Part shown: in pieces, positions 1-6,632 of the stretch
Position numbering within the stretch: position 1 is the first letter of the stretch
Layout of the letters: the number at the start of each line of letters is the position of its first letter
Assembly: GCA_009774215.1 (NCBI GenBank)
Contig: VSNH01000070.1
Coordinates: 1 to 18,079, forward strand
Reading direction: 5' to 3'
DNA from: Lachnospiraceae bacterium
GTDB taxonomy: Bacteria; Bacillota; Clostridia; Lachnospirales; Lachnospiraceae
DNA length: 18,079 nucleotides
Notes under the pieces: generated by a model
Told to the model about the DNA's origin: nothing
What the model saw: only the letters and a program-made list of their open reading frames with translations
Databases searched by the model: none
Made by a program: the position numbers and the translations under genes

Positions 1-47
1 TCATGCTGTTTTATTGCCAGTTATGATTGAATTTTCAAGGTGCATAG

Positions 48-63
48 GCACTTATTCAAGTGC
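48..63 (+). other. Short hairpin upstream of the first gene
   Basis: GCACTT at 48-53 and AAGTGC at 58-63 form a perfect 6-bp stem with an ATTC loop. Only a weak T-run follows (GAAGTTT), so it could be the tail of a terminator of a gene left of the window or a leader hairpin of the next gene. I see no convincing promoter in bases 1-100. Confidence 0.3.
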
Positions 64-108
64 GAAGTTTGAGTAATTTACTAAAAAAAGAAAAAGGAGG
101 AAAATGAA

Positions 109-1155
109 ATGCCATTGCCATTTATCATTGGAGGTCTTGCAGTCGCCGCAGGTGCGGGAGGAATTGGGGCTGGTGTCCGAGGCGGTATGAAAATGAAAGA
201 TGCGAATGATACCATGAAATCGGCGCAGAAAATGCAGGAGAAAGCCATTGCCAGATTTGAGGATTACAATCAAAAAACCACGGAGGCTATGGATCGGCTC
301 GGAGAACAAGAATTGAGTATTTTGTCAAGCTTTGAGCAGTTTTCGGATTTGATAGAAAAAATTCAGGGGAGACCAGAGTTTAAGAAATACGATAAGGATG
401 GAATTGACTTGCCCAAATATGAGGCGGAAGAATTAAAAAAGATTTCGGTTGGAGCCGGCGTATTGCTTGGAGGTGTATCCGGGGCAGCAGCCGGTACCGC
501 TGGCGGATTTGCGGCAGCAGGGGCTACGACATCGGCTGTTATGGCGTTGGGAACAGCATCAACGGGCACTGCGATTTCGTCATTAAGCGGGGCAGCAGCA
601 ACCAATGCTGCCTTAGCGGCATTAGGAGGAGGTGCGATTGGAAGCAGCGCAAGCGCAGGCGGTAGGGCACTTGGGAGTGCGGTTTTGGGAGGCGCTACTT
701 TAGGAGTCGGTCTGCTTGTAGGAGGTATTATTTTTAATGTGACCGGAGCAAAGCTTTCTGATAAGGCGGATGCAGCTTATTCGCAGGCAAAGAAAATAGA
801 TGCTCAGGTCAACAAAGTCACATGGTACTTGCGGCAATTAAAAGATGCGGCAAATGGCTATCAGACAACCTTGTCCAAAGTGGAAGAGCAGTATAGGAAA
901 AGGCTTAAAACTCTTGATTTTATTATTTCATTCTCAGAGAAAACGAACTGGAGTGACTTTTCGGAGAAGGAACAGAAAATAACAGAGAATCTTATTCTTC
1001 TGGTGGGTTTGTTGTACAAAATGTGTCAGGTAAAGCTGGTATTGCAGGCAGAGAAAGAAGATGAGCTGAATACCGTGAACAAGGAAGAAATGGATGAGAC
1101 AGTCCGCAATGCGGAAAATATTTTGGCAAATGAACTTGATGATAATGTAGCATGA
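109..1155 (+). CDS. Glycine/alanine-rich membrane-type protein with coiled-coil flanks, unknown function
   Basis: A 348-aa protein that I do not recognise as a named family. The start ATG at 109 follows AAAAGGAGG at 92-100 with 8-base spacing; an ATG at 104 is out of frame. It opens with a short Gly/Ala-rich hydrophobic stretch (about residues 5-26). A charged, helical, coiled-coil-like segment follows (about 28-110), then a long central block of Gly, Ala, Ser and Thr with glycine-zipper spacing (about 113-215). The C-terminal part is again charged and helical (about 220-340). The middle block looks able to form membrane-embedded or oligomerising helices. The gene ends 22 bases before a TerB-like gene with its own strong ribosome binding site, so the two are probably cotranscribed. 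A role in membrane association or remodelling is inference from composition and partner only. The gene is clearly more AT-rich than the genes to its right, which may point to a separate origin. Confidence 0.85.
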   Translation: MPLPFIIGGLAVAAGAGGIGAGVRGGMKMKDANDTMKSAQKMQEKAIARFEDYNQKTTEAMDRLGEQELSILSSFEQFSDLIEKIQGRPEFKKYDKDGIDLPKYEAEELKKISVGAGVLLGGVSGAAAGTAGGFAAAGATTSAVMALGTASTGTAISSLSGAAATNAALAALGGGAIGSSASAGGRALGSAVLGGATLGVGLLVGGIIFNVTGAKLSDKADAAYSQAKKIDAQVNKVTWYLRQLKDAANGYQTTLSKVEEQYRKRLKTLDFIISFSEKTNWSDFSEKEQKITENLILLVGLLYKMCQVKLVLQAEKEDELNTVNKEEMDETVRNAENILANELDDNVA

Positions 1156-1177
1156 TTACATACGAGGAGGGAAAGAT

Positions 1178-1576
1178 ATGTTTTTAGACCAGTTAAACAG
1201 TAAAGAGCAGGAAGCGTTTTTAAGCTTGAGTGTGCATGCGGCAAAAGCAAATGGAGTTGTGGAAGAGGAAGAAAAGGATATGATAGAGGAATACTGTCGT
1301 GAGATGGGGATATCTTTTTTTGACGCCGAGAATGTGATACCTATTGAAAAAGTGGTGGAAATTTACGCTGATTCTGAAATACAGTGCAGAAAAATTGTTT
1401 TATTGGAGATTTTGGGTCTGGTGTATGCGGATGGTACATATGATGTGAAAGAAAAGGAATTTATTCGAAATTTTGCACAGAATATCTGCTTGGATCCAGA
1501 AACAGTCGAAAAACAGACAGAGTTGATCGTTAAGTATTTGGCGCTGGTAAAAGAAATGGCGGAGTCTGTTCAATAG
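1178..1576 (+). CDS. TerB-like (tellurite-resistance/DjlA-type fold) protein
   Basis: A 132-aa, mostly helical, acidic protein. The ATG at 1178 follows GAGGAGG at 1164-1170. Two acidic helix-loop motifs resemble the TerB/DjlA-like fold: a first one around residues 20-32 (AKANGVVEEEEKD) and a second around 86-98 (LVYADGTYDVKEKEF), the latter being the typical form of this family. TerB-like domains are all-helical, metal-binding modules found in stress-response and membrane-linked systems; their biochemical role is not settled. No signal peptide or membrane segment is visible. It lies 22 bases behind the glycine-rich gene and is the last gene before a terminator-like hairpin, so the pair looks like a complete two-gene unit. 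The family call is from motif recognition, not from a search. Confidence 0.8.
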   Translation: MFLDQLNSKEQEAFLSLSVHAAKANGVVEEEEKDMIEEYCREMGISFFDAENVIPIEKVVEIYADSEIQCRKIVLLEILGLVYADGTYDVKEKEFIRNFAQNICLDPETVEKQTELIVKYLALVKEMAESVQ

Positions 1577-1603
1577 AGCGCAGAAGTAAAATCAGTCATA
1601 AAG

Positions 1604-1645
1604 TCCCACAGACTGTTATAATAGCAGCCTGTGGGATTTGTTGTC
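1604..1645 (+). terminator. Probable rho-independent terminator of the TerB-like operon
   Basis: TCCCACAG (1604-1611) pairs with CTGTGGGA (1629-1636). After one A/C mismatch the stem continues with CTGTTAT (1613-1619) against ATAGCAG (1621-1627), which includes one G-U pair. A moderate T-rich tail (TTTGTTGTC) follows. It lies 28 bases behind the TerB-like stop codon. The tail is weaker than in a classic terminator. Confidence 0.6.
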
Positions 1646-1649
1646 ATAA

Positions 1650-2206
1650 TCGGTTTTCTTATGTACGTTGGAGGGGCAAGACTACCTTCTGCGCTACCGT
1701 CCGACAGTGTTTCAGGGCGTCGGTTCTTATAGCTATGTGCTGTCTGCCTTTGCGGATAACAAAGAAAAAATGGTCAGTTGAAGCGAAATCGATTTTGATA
1801 TCAACTTTGGATCGTTGTATCATACCGGTTTTGATCCAGAGTCTATCGCTGTTTTTATGGATGAAATCAATGACTTGCTTTCCCACAGCGTTCAGCTTCT
1901 CAATACCACAAGCGACTTGTCAGATACGTTTGAGAGAGAAGGGCGGCTTTATGACAGCTTGTGGTGGCTGGACGGCTGGGCGCGCAGTTCATCCTCTACG
2001 GCCCGGAGGCGGTCGGACATGAGCCGGGAACGGAGCTGTACGGCGCGGCGCGGTTTCAAATGTGGATGCATGAGCGCAGGGAGTTTATCGACAGCGGGGA
2101 TAGGCTGGGCTGCTGGGGGCCGCAGAATATGGAGACGGGAGAGGGGGCTTTACAGACTGAAATTCCGTGCACATACGTAAATTATTTTAATTTTCCTTGC
2201 AAATAA
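1650..2206 (+). pseudogene. Decayed 3' remnant of an unidentified gene
   Basis: Reading the frame that contains 1659 gives protein-like sequence (EGQDYLLRYRPTVFQGVGSY, then an Asp/Phe-rich stretch and SLWWLDGW). It is broken by an in-frame TGA at 1779-1781. Near 1977-1985 the protein-like reading moves to another frame (AQFILYGPEAVGHEPG, then FQMWMHERREFIDSGDRLGC). One missing C near 1985 would join the halves as WLDGWARQFILYG. There is no start codon with a ribosome binding site at the left end, which begins directly behind the terminator. It is therefore a 5'-truncated, frameshifted relic that once encoded a soluble protein. I do not recognise the family. The short ORFs in this stretch are fragments of it rather than genes. 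The right limit is approximate and overlaps the next promoter. Confidence 0.55.
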
Positions 2207-2225
2207 TAAGAGAATGGCGTAAAAT
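2197..2225 (+). promoter_or_regulatory. Sigma-A-type promoter for rel
   Basis: TTGCAA at 2197-2202, a 17-base spacer, and TAAAAT at 2220-2225, in an AT-rich stretch 44 bases before the rel start. A small inverted repeat (AATCC/GGATT, 2244-2258) lies in the leader just before the start codon. Confidence 0.55.
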
Positions 2226-2268
2226 TGCTAATATATATTATGTAATCCAATAAGGATTGGGTGAATGT

Positions 2269-4584
2269 ATGGCGACAGAAGAAAAGACTGAGCTGGTCTT
2301 TGACGACGGCAGAATAGAATCGATAGAGGAATTTCAGACTCCGGGGCAGCTTTATGAGGAGCTTATTACCCGTGTGCGCAAATACCATCCTTCGACGGAT
2401 ATCAGTCTGATCAGAAAAGCCTATCGTGTCGCTTCCGATGCCCATAAGGGGCAGGCCAGAAAGTCAGGGGAGCCCTATATCATCCATCCGTTGTACGTGT
2501 CCATTATTCTTGCGGATCTGGAGATGGATAAGGAAACCATTGTTGCGGGTCTTCTGCATGATGTGGTGGAAGATACCGTTATGACGGACGAAGAAATCAG
2601 CAGGGAGTTCGGGGAGGAAGTAGCGCATCTGGTGGACGGCGTCACGAAGTTGGATAAGCTGAATTTCCACGGAGAGCACGGAAATTACGATAAAGACATG
2701 GAGAAGCTGGAGCGGCAGGCGGAGAACCTGCGCAAAATGTTCCTTGCCATGGCGAGGGATATCCGTGTCATACTGATAAAGCTGGCTGATCGTCTGCACA
2801 ACATGCGGACGCTGCAGCATATGCGGCCGGAGAAACAGCAGGAGATTGCGAGGGAGACGCTCGATATTTATTCTCCCATTGCCCAGCGTTTGGGCATTTC
2901 AAAGATTAAGGTGGAATTAGACGATTTGTCATTAAAATATTTGGAGCCCGAGGCTTACTATGATCTGGTGGATAAGATTGCCGTCAGGAAGAGCGAGAGG
3001 GAGCGTTATATTCAGGCCATTGTGGACGAGGTCAGCGTGCATATCAAAAACGCCGGCATCAAAGCGCAGATTGACGGACGCATTAAGCACTTTTTCAGCA
3101 TTTATAAGAAGATGAAAAACCAGAATAAGACCATAGACCAGATCTATGATCTGTTTGCCGTGCGTATCATTGTGGATTCAGTGAGGGATTGCTATGCCGC
3201 GCTGGGCGTGATTCATGAGATGTATAAGCCGATTCCCGGCCGTTTCAAGGATTACATCGCTATGCCCAAGTCAAATATGTACCAGTCCCTCCACACCACG
3301 CTGATCGGGGAAAGCGGGCAGCCGTTTGAAATCCAGATCCGCACTTACGAGATGCACAAGGCGGCGGAGTACGGTATTGCAGCCCACTGGAAATACAAGG
3401 AGGCCTCGGACGGGAAGAAGGTGGAAGCCCAGGAGGAGGAGAAGCTTGTATGGCTGCGCCAGATTTTGGAATGGCAGCAGGATATGACGGACAATAAGGA
3501 ATTTATGAATCTTTTAAAGGATGACTTAAATCTTTTTGCCGACACGGTATTCTGCTTTACGCCCACAGGGGATGTGAAAAGCCTGCCGGCGGGCTCCACG
3601 CCCATAGACTTCGCCTACAGCGTGCACAGCGCGGTGGGCAATAAAATGATCGGTGCGCGGGTCAACGGCAAGCTGGTGACCATAGATTATGAGATCAAGA
3701 ACGGCGACCGGGTGGAGATTATGACTTCCCAGAACTCCAAGGGCCCGAGCCGTGACTGGCTGAACGTGGTGAAGAGCACGCAGGCCAAGAATAAAATCAA
3801 TCAGTGGTTCAAAAATGAACTGAAAGAAGATAATATCGTCAAGGGCCGGGAACTGATTCAGGCCTACTGTAAGGCGAAATCAATCAATATCTCGGATGTG
3901 CTGACGCCCCGGTACGAGGAAGCTGTCATTAAAAAATACGGTTTTCAGAACTGGGAATCGGTGCTGGCGGCGGTAGGACACGGTGCGCTCAAGGAAGGGC
4001 AGATCATCAACCGTATGCAGGAGCTTTACGAGAAAGACCACAAGCGCGAGATGACCGATGCCGAGGTGCTGGCGGAGATCGAGGAGAGCGTGCGCATCAA
4101 CCGTCCGAAGCAGGGGAAGAGCACCAGCGCCATCGTGGTGAAGGGCATTCATGATGTGGCGGTTCGCTTCTCCAAGTGCTGCAGTCCGGTGCCCGGCGAT
4201 GAGATCGTGGGCTTTGTCACGAGGGGAAGGGGCATTTCCATTCACCGGACGGACTGTGTGAATTTGCTGAATCTGCCGGAGATTGACAGAAACCGTTTGA
4301 TCGACGCGGAGTGGCAGCAGCCGGAGGGGGCGGCGGCCGGCGAGAAGTATCTGGTGGAGATCAGCATTTACGCCAACAACAGAAACGGTCTTCTGGCGGA
4401 TGTGTCCCGCGCGCTCACGGAGAAGGAAATTGACATTCAGGCGTTAAATACGAGGGTGAATAAGCAGGGGACAGCGACCATCATGGTCAGCTTTGAGGTT
4501 GGCAGCAAGGAGGAACTGCAGCGGATCATTGATAAGATCAGAACCATAGAGAGCATTATAGATATCGAGAGAACAACCGGCTAA
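2269..4584 (+). CDS. rel: Bifunctional (p)ppGpp synthetase/hydrolase (Rel/RelA/SpoT family)
   Basis: Makes (p)ppGpp from ATP and GTP/GDP on starved ribosomes and degrades it, setting the stringent response in the cytoplasm. The 771 residues carry the full family layout. The N-terminal HD hydrolase has HDVVED at 97-102, which keeps the catalytic HD and ED residues. The synthetase domain (about 240-370) contains RFKD at 325-328, the RxKD form typical of bifunctional enzymes rather than the ExDD form of monofunctional RelA. A TGS domain (about 425-485), a linker region with the conserved KCCSPVPGD (636-644) and HRTDC (659-663), and a C-terminal ACT domain (about 693-771) follow. I prefer ATG 2269, behind GGGTGA; the frame is also open four codons upstream to TTG 2257, which has no room for a binding site. 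The usual Bacillota upstream partner apt is not in the window. Behind the stop lies a structured repeat element. Confidence 0.97.
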   Translation: MATEEKTELVFDDGRIESIEEFQTPGQLYEELITRVRKYHPSTDISLIRKAYRVASDAHKGQARKSGEPYIIHPLYVSIILADLEMDKETIVAGLLHDVVEDTVMTDEEISREFGEEVAHLVDGVTKLDKLNFHGEHGNYDKDMEKLERQAENLRKMFLAMARDIRVILIKLADRLHNMRTLQHMRPEKQQEIARETLDIYSPIAQRLGISKIKVELDDLSLKYLEPEAYYDLVDKIAVRKSERERYIQAIVDEVSVHIKNAGIKAQIDGRIKHFFSIYKKMKNQNKTIDQIYDLFAVRIIVDSVRDCYAALGVIHEMYKPIPGRFKDYIAMPKSNMYQSLHTTLIGESGQPFEIQIRTYEMHKAAEYGIAAHWKYKEASDGKKVEAQEEEKLVWLRQILEWQQDMTDNKEFMNLLKDDLNLFADTVFCFTPTGDVKSLPAGSTPIDFAYSVHSAVGNKMIGARVNGKLVTIDYEIKNGDRVEIMTSQNSKGPSRDWLNVVKSTQAKNKINQWFKNELKEDNIVKGRELIQAYCKAKSINISDVLTPRYEEAVIKKYGFQNWESVLAAVGHGALKEGQIINRMQELYEKDHKREMTDAEVLAEIEESVRINRPKQGKSTSAIVVKGIHDVAVRFSKCCSPVPGDEIVGFVTRGRGISIHRTDCVNLLNLPEIDRNRLIDAEWQQPEGAAAGEKYLVEISIYANNRNGLLADVSRALTEKEIDIQALNTRVNKQGTATIMVSFEVGSKEELQRIIDKIRTIESIIDIERTTG

Positions 4585-4586
4585 CA

Positions 4587-4670
4587 AAGTGAGAAGTACT
4601 TCTAAAGACGTCCCGCCATAGGACAGGGACAAAGGCAGCAAAGCTGACTTGGAAGTACTAAGTCTCACTT
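4587..4670 (+). repeat. 84-nt structured repeat element, copy 1 (three-way-junction fold)
   Basis: The ends AAGTGAGA (4587-4594) and TCTCACTT (4663-4670) are perfect complements. Just inside, AGTACTTC (4595-4602) pairs with GAAGTACT (4652-4659), leaving an AAG bulge at 4660-4662. The interior can form two further hairpins: GTCCC/GGGAC (4610-4614 with 4626-4630), and AAGGCAGC/GCTGACTT (4632-4639 with 4643-4650, one mismatch). A second copy of equal length is at 7919-8002; the first 20 bases of the two 49-base interiors are identical, and all three base changes in the 8-bp outer stem are compensated. This argues for selection on an RNA or cruciform structure. It sits 2 bases after the rel stop. 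It does not match a riboswitch class I know. Confidence 0.8.
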
Positions 4671-4672
4671 GG

Positions 4673-4698
4673 GAGAATGCCTGAAAAGCGGCATTCTC
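4673..4698 (+). other. 9-bp hairpin in the leader of the MBL hydrolase gene
   Basis: GAGAATGCC (4673-4681) and GGCATTCTC (4690-4698) form a perfect 9-bp stem with an 8-base loop TGAAAAGC. It starts 3 bases after the 84-nt element and ends 30 bases before the hydrolase start codon. No T-run follows, so it is not a classic terminator. An RNA-processing, stability or attenuation role is possible but unproven. Confidence 0.5.
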
Positions 4699-4728
4699 TG
4701 CATAGAGGAAGTGAGAGGAAGAGGAAGG

Positions 4729-5361
4729 ATGTCAGATTTAAAAATCGGCAGGCTGATGTTAGGCATCTGCCAGACGAACTGTTATTTTGTTTATAAAGAG
4801 GGCACGAAGGACGTGATTTTCTTCGACCCGGCGGACAAAGGCGACTATATTTACGAGACTTTACAGGAGAAGGGGTTTCAGGTAAAGGGGATTCTTCTGA
4901 CGCACGCGCATTTTGACCATATCTGGGGCTGCAACAGGCTGCGGGAGCTATCGGGTGCGCCGGTTTACGCCTATGAGGAGGAGAAACCGCTCTGCGAGGA
5001 CGCGGTGACGAATGTTTCCGATCAGGTGGGGCGGCCCTATACGGTGATCCCCGACAGATATCTGAAGGAGAATGAGGAGATTACGATAGCGGATATGACC
5101 TGCAGACTGATCGCCACACCGGGACATACGGTGGGGAGCTGTTGCTATTATTTTGAGGAGGCGGGCATACTCGTTGCGGGGGACACGCTTTTTCAGGAGT
5201 CGGTGGGCAGGACGGATTTGGCGACGGGCAGCATGAGTGCGCTGACCAGATCGGTCAAAGAAAAACTGTTTCTACTGCCGGATGAGACAAAGGTTTATCC
5301 CGGACACGGGGAATCGACGACGATCGGGCACGAGAAGGAGTACAATCCCTTCGTACAGTGA
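4729..5361 (+). CDS. MBL-fold metallo-hydrolase (glyoxalase II-like)
   Basis: A 210-aa cytosolic metallo-beta-lactamase-fold enzyme of the short glyoxalase II-like/YcbL group. All metal-ligand motifs are visible: THAHFDH near residue 62, TPGHTVGS (third histidine), AGDTLF (bridging aspartate) and YPGHGE (last histidine). The expected reaction is hydrolysis of a thioester or similar substrate at a dinuclear metal site; the physiological substrate is unknown. I chose ATG 4729, which follows GAGGAAG-type purine runs. The frame stays open to TTG 4669, but that start would overlap the 84-nt element and add an unconserved-looking tail. The gene follows rel, a frequent arrangement in Clostridia. The heme gene hemZ and hisS often found further along are absent here. 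Confidence 0.9.
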   Translation: MSDLKIGRLMLGICQTNCYFVYKEGTKDVIFFDPADKGDYIYETLQEKGFQVKGILLTHAHFDHIWGCNRLRELSGAPVYAYEEEKPLCEDAVTNVSDQVGRPYTVIPDRYLKENEEITIADMTCRLIATPGHTVGSCCYYFEEAGILVAGDTLFQESVGRTDLATGSMSALTRSVKEKLFLLPDETKVYPGHGESTTIGHEKEYNPFVQ

Positions 5362-5515
5362 CGGGAAACACGGAATGGCGATATTGTCGTGCAGGATCAG
5401 TGTATAAGCGAAAAAACGGAGATGAAGCAGACGCAAGTGTATGGCGCGCGTGAGAAAAGAAACGGTAGAAGCGCCGCAGGATGAACGGTTAAAAACAGAT
5501 AGGAAGGAACAAAAG

Positions 5516-5661
5516 ATGGGCGACTGCAGAGACTGTGGATCGCCTATCTCGGCGTAACAGACGCTGATTTGCAGGAGAGAGGGGTATTTGTACGGAAGTG
5601 TTATGAATGTCCCCAAGTGCAGGGCAAAAAACGGAAATGTTATTCGCACTGTGCGGCATAG
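5516..5661 (+). pseudogene. Possible frameshifted small Cys-containing ORF
   Basis: A good ribosome binding site AGGAAGG (5501-5507) sits 8 bases before ATG 5516. The reading frame as given stops after 13 residues (MGDCRDCGSPISA). One extra G in the run at 5518-5520 would instead open a 46-residue frame ending at TAG 5659-5661. That frame reads MGRLQRLWIAYLG, then VTDADLQERG, then VRKCYECPQ, and ends in KCYSHCAA. The longer reading looks protein-like, with paired cysteines, and ends 23 bases before the TraX-family start. It may be a recent frameshift, a sequencing error, or chance. I do not recognise a family. Bases 5362-5500 show nothing else convincing. Confidence 0.35.
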
Positions 5662-5684
5662 AATGCTTCGGAATGAGGGGAAAT

Positions 5685-6446
5685 ATGGAAAGACAATGGG
5701 AAGCGGCAGACAGGCTGCGGGTGCTGAACCGCGATGTCATCAAATATATGGCCATGTTTACTATGCTCCTCAATCACATCGGGCACATGTTCCTTACAGG
5801 AGGTACGCCGTTTCATGAGATTTTGGAGGATGTCGGCTTTTTTACGGCGCCGGTGATGTGTTATTTTATGGTGGAAGGTTATGCCTACACGCGTTCCAAG
5901 GCCAGGTATGGGTTGAGGCTGTTTTTGTTTGCGGTTTTATCCCAGATACCTTTTGAGCTTGCTTTCGGGCAGCGCGGTCTAAATATGATTTATACGCTGT
6001 TCTGCTGTTTTCTGATTCTTGTGGTGATGGAGAAGGTGAGCAGTCCCGTTCTGCAGGCGGGCTGTGTTATGTTTTTGATACTGGCCACGGTGAACGGTGA
6101 CTGGCCGATTGTGGCGCCGCTTTTGACGTTTTTGCTCTGCAGGAGTGGGGGAGACCGGAGAAAGCAGGCGGTGAGCTTTGGCGTGGTCTATCTGCTTTTC
6201 TCGGTGTTGAATACGCAGAATTATATGTCCGGGCAGCAGGGAGCATGGACAGTGTATACTGTCGTTCACGCGGCCCTTTCCGGGGTGGGTATCCTTGTGG
6301 CGGCGCTCACGGTTCTGGTATTTTACAATGGCGAGCGGGCGGAAAAGGGCAGGAACTTTTCCAAGTGGTTTTTCTATATTTTTTATCCGGCGCATCTTCT
6401 TGTGCTGTATATGACGAAAGAAGGTTTACATAAAATACAATTCTGA
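5685..6446 (+). CDS. TraX-family integral membrane protein
   Basis: A 253-aa polytopic membrane protein. The N-terminal motif DVIKYMAMFTMLLNHIGHMF is the family hallmark (aspartate, then a first membrane helix ending in N-H-I-G-H). Several further hydrophobic helices follow, up to a last one near residues 225-245. TraX of the F plasmid acetylates the conjugative pilin. Chromosomal homologues are common in Clostridia and other host-associated bacteria and are thought to be membrane acyltransferase-like, with unknown substrates. ATG 5685 is preferred because GAGGGG lies at 5675-5680; the frame is open further up to ATG 5607 without a good site. There are no other conjugation genes nearby, so a conjugative role is unlikely. 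The 3' end overlaps the first of four TTTACATAA repeats. Confidence 0.88.
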   Translation: MERQWEAADRLRVLNRDVIKYMAMFTMLLNHIGHMFLTGGTPFHEILEDVGFFTAPVMCYFMVEGYAYTRSKARYGLRLFLFAVLSQIPFELAFGQRGLNMIYTLFCCFLILVVMEKVSSPVLQAGCVMFLILATVNGDWPIVAPLLTFLLCRSGGDRRKQAVSFGVVYLLFSVLNTQNYMSGQQGAWTVYTVVHAALSGVGILVAALTVLVFYNGERAEKGRNFSKWFFYIFYPAHLLVLYMTKEGLHKIQF

Positions 6447-6585
6447 GTATTTCATATGGTGTGGGAAAATAGATAGTTTACATAACTAAAAAGTGATTGG
6501 TTCTATTAATACGATTTATAAGGAATAAAAGTTTACATAAATTTAATTTGCCAATGAATTGGCGGGCTGATTAAGATTTACATAA
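6425..6585 (+). repeat. Four spaced direct copies of TTTACATAA
   Basis: Exact 9-mers start at 6425 (inside the end of the TraX-family gene), 6477, 6532 and 6577, so the spacing is 52, 55 and 45 bases, all in the same orientation in an AT-rich spacer. The base before TTTACATAA is G in three copies and A in the fourth. A small hairpin GCCAA/TTGGC (6550-6563) lies between the third and fourth copies. They could be protein-binding sites controlling the following cluster, or remnants of a repeat family. The rest of 6447-6632 shows no gene. Confidence 0.6.
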
Positions 6586-6586
6586 T
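6559..6586 (+). promoter_or_regulatory. Weak candidate promoter before the VWA/AAA+/LRR cluster
   Basis: TTGGCG at 6559-6564, a 16-base spacer, and CATAAT at 6581-6586. The -10 element falls inside the fourth TTTACATAA repeat, so a protein binding the repeats would compete with RNA polymerase here. The match is modest. Confidence 0.3.
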
Positions 6587-6632
6587 ACTATGTACGCAAA
6601 AGAGTACGGACAGCGGGAAAGGGGGCTTTGGC

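Noticed and set aside
1735..2180. Two short + strand ORFs (1735-2022 and 1815-2180) as genes
   Set aside because: No ribosome binding sites, and their readings overlap in different frames; they are fragments of one decayed gene.
4587..4670. c-di-GMP (GEMM) riboswitch or hammerhead-type ribozyme
   Set aside because: Copy 2 contains an ACGCAAAG string reminiscent of GEMM and the fold is a three-way junction, but the GEMM receptor and second hairpin motifs and the hammerhead CUGAUGA/GAAA core are absent.
4669..4728. Upstream TTG start giving a 230-aa MBL hydrolase
   Set aside because: The added 20 residues are encoded by the end of the 84-nt element and the following hairpin, with no binding site; the family-like sequence starts at ATG 4729.
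5685..6446. Evidence of a conjugative element from the TraX-family gene
   Set aside because: No relaxase, coupling protein or other tra gene lies in the window; chromosomal TraX-family genes are common in Clostridia.
6425..6585. CRISPR array
   Set aside because: The repeated unit is only 9 bases, spacers are AT-rich and uneven, and no cas gene is present.
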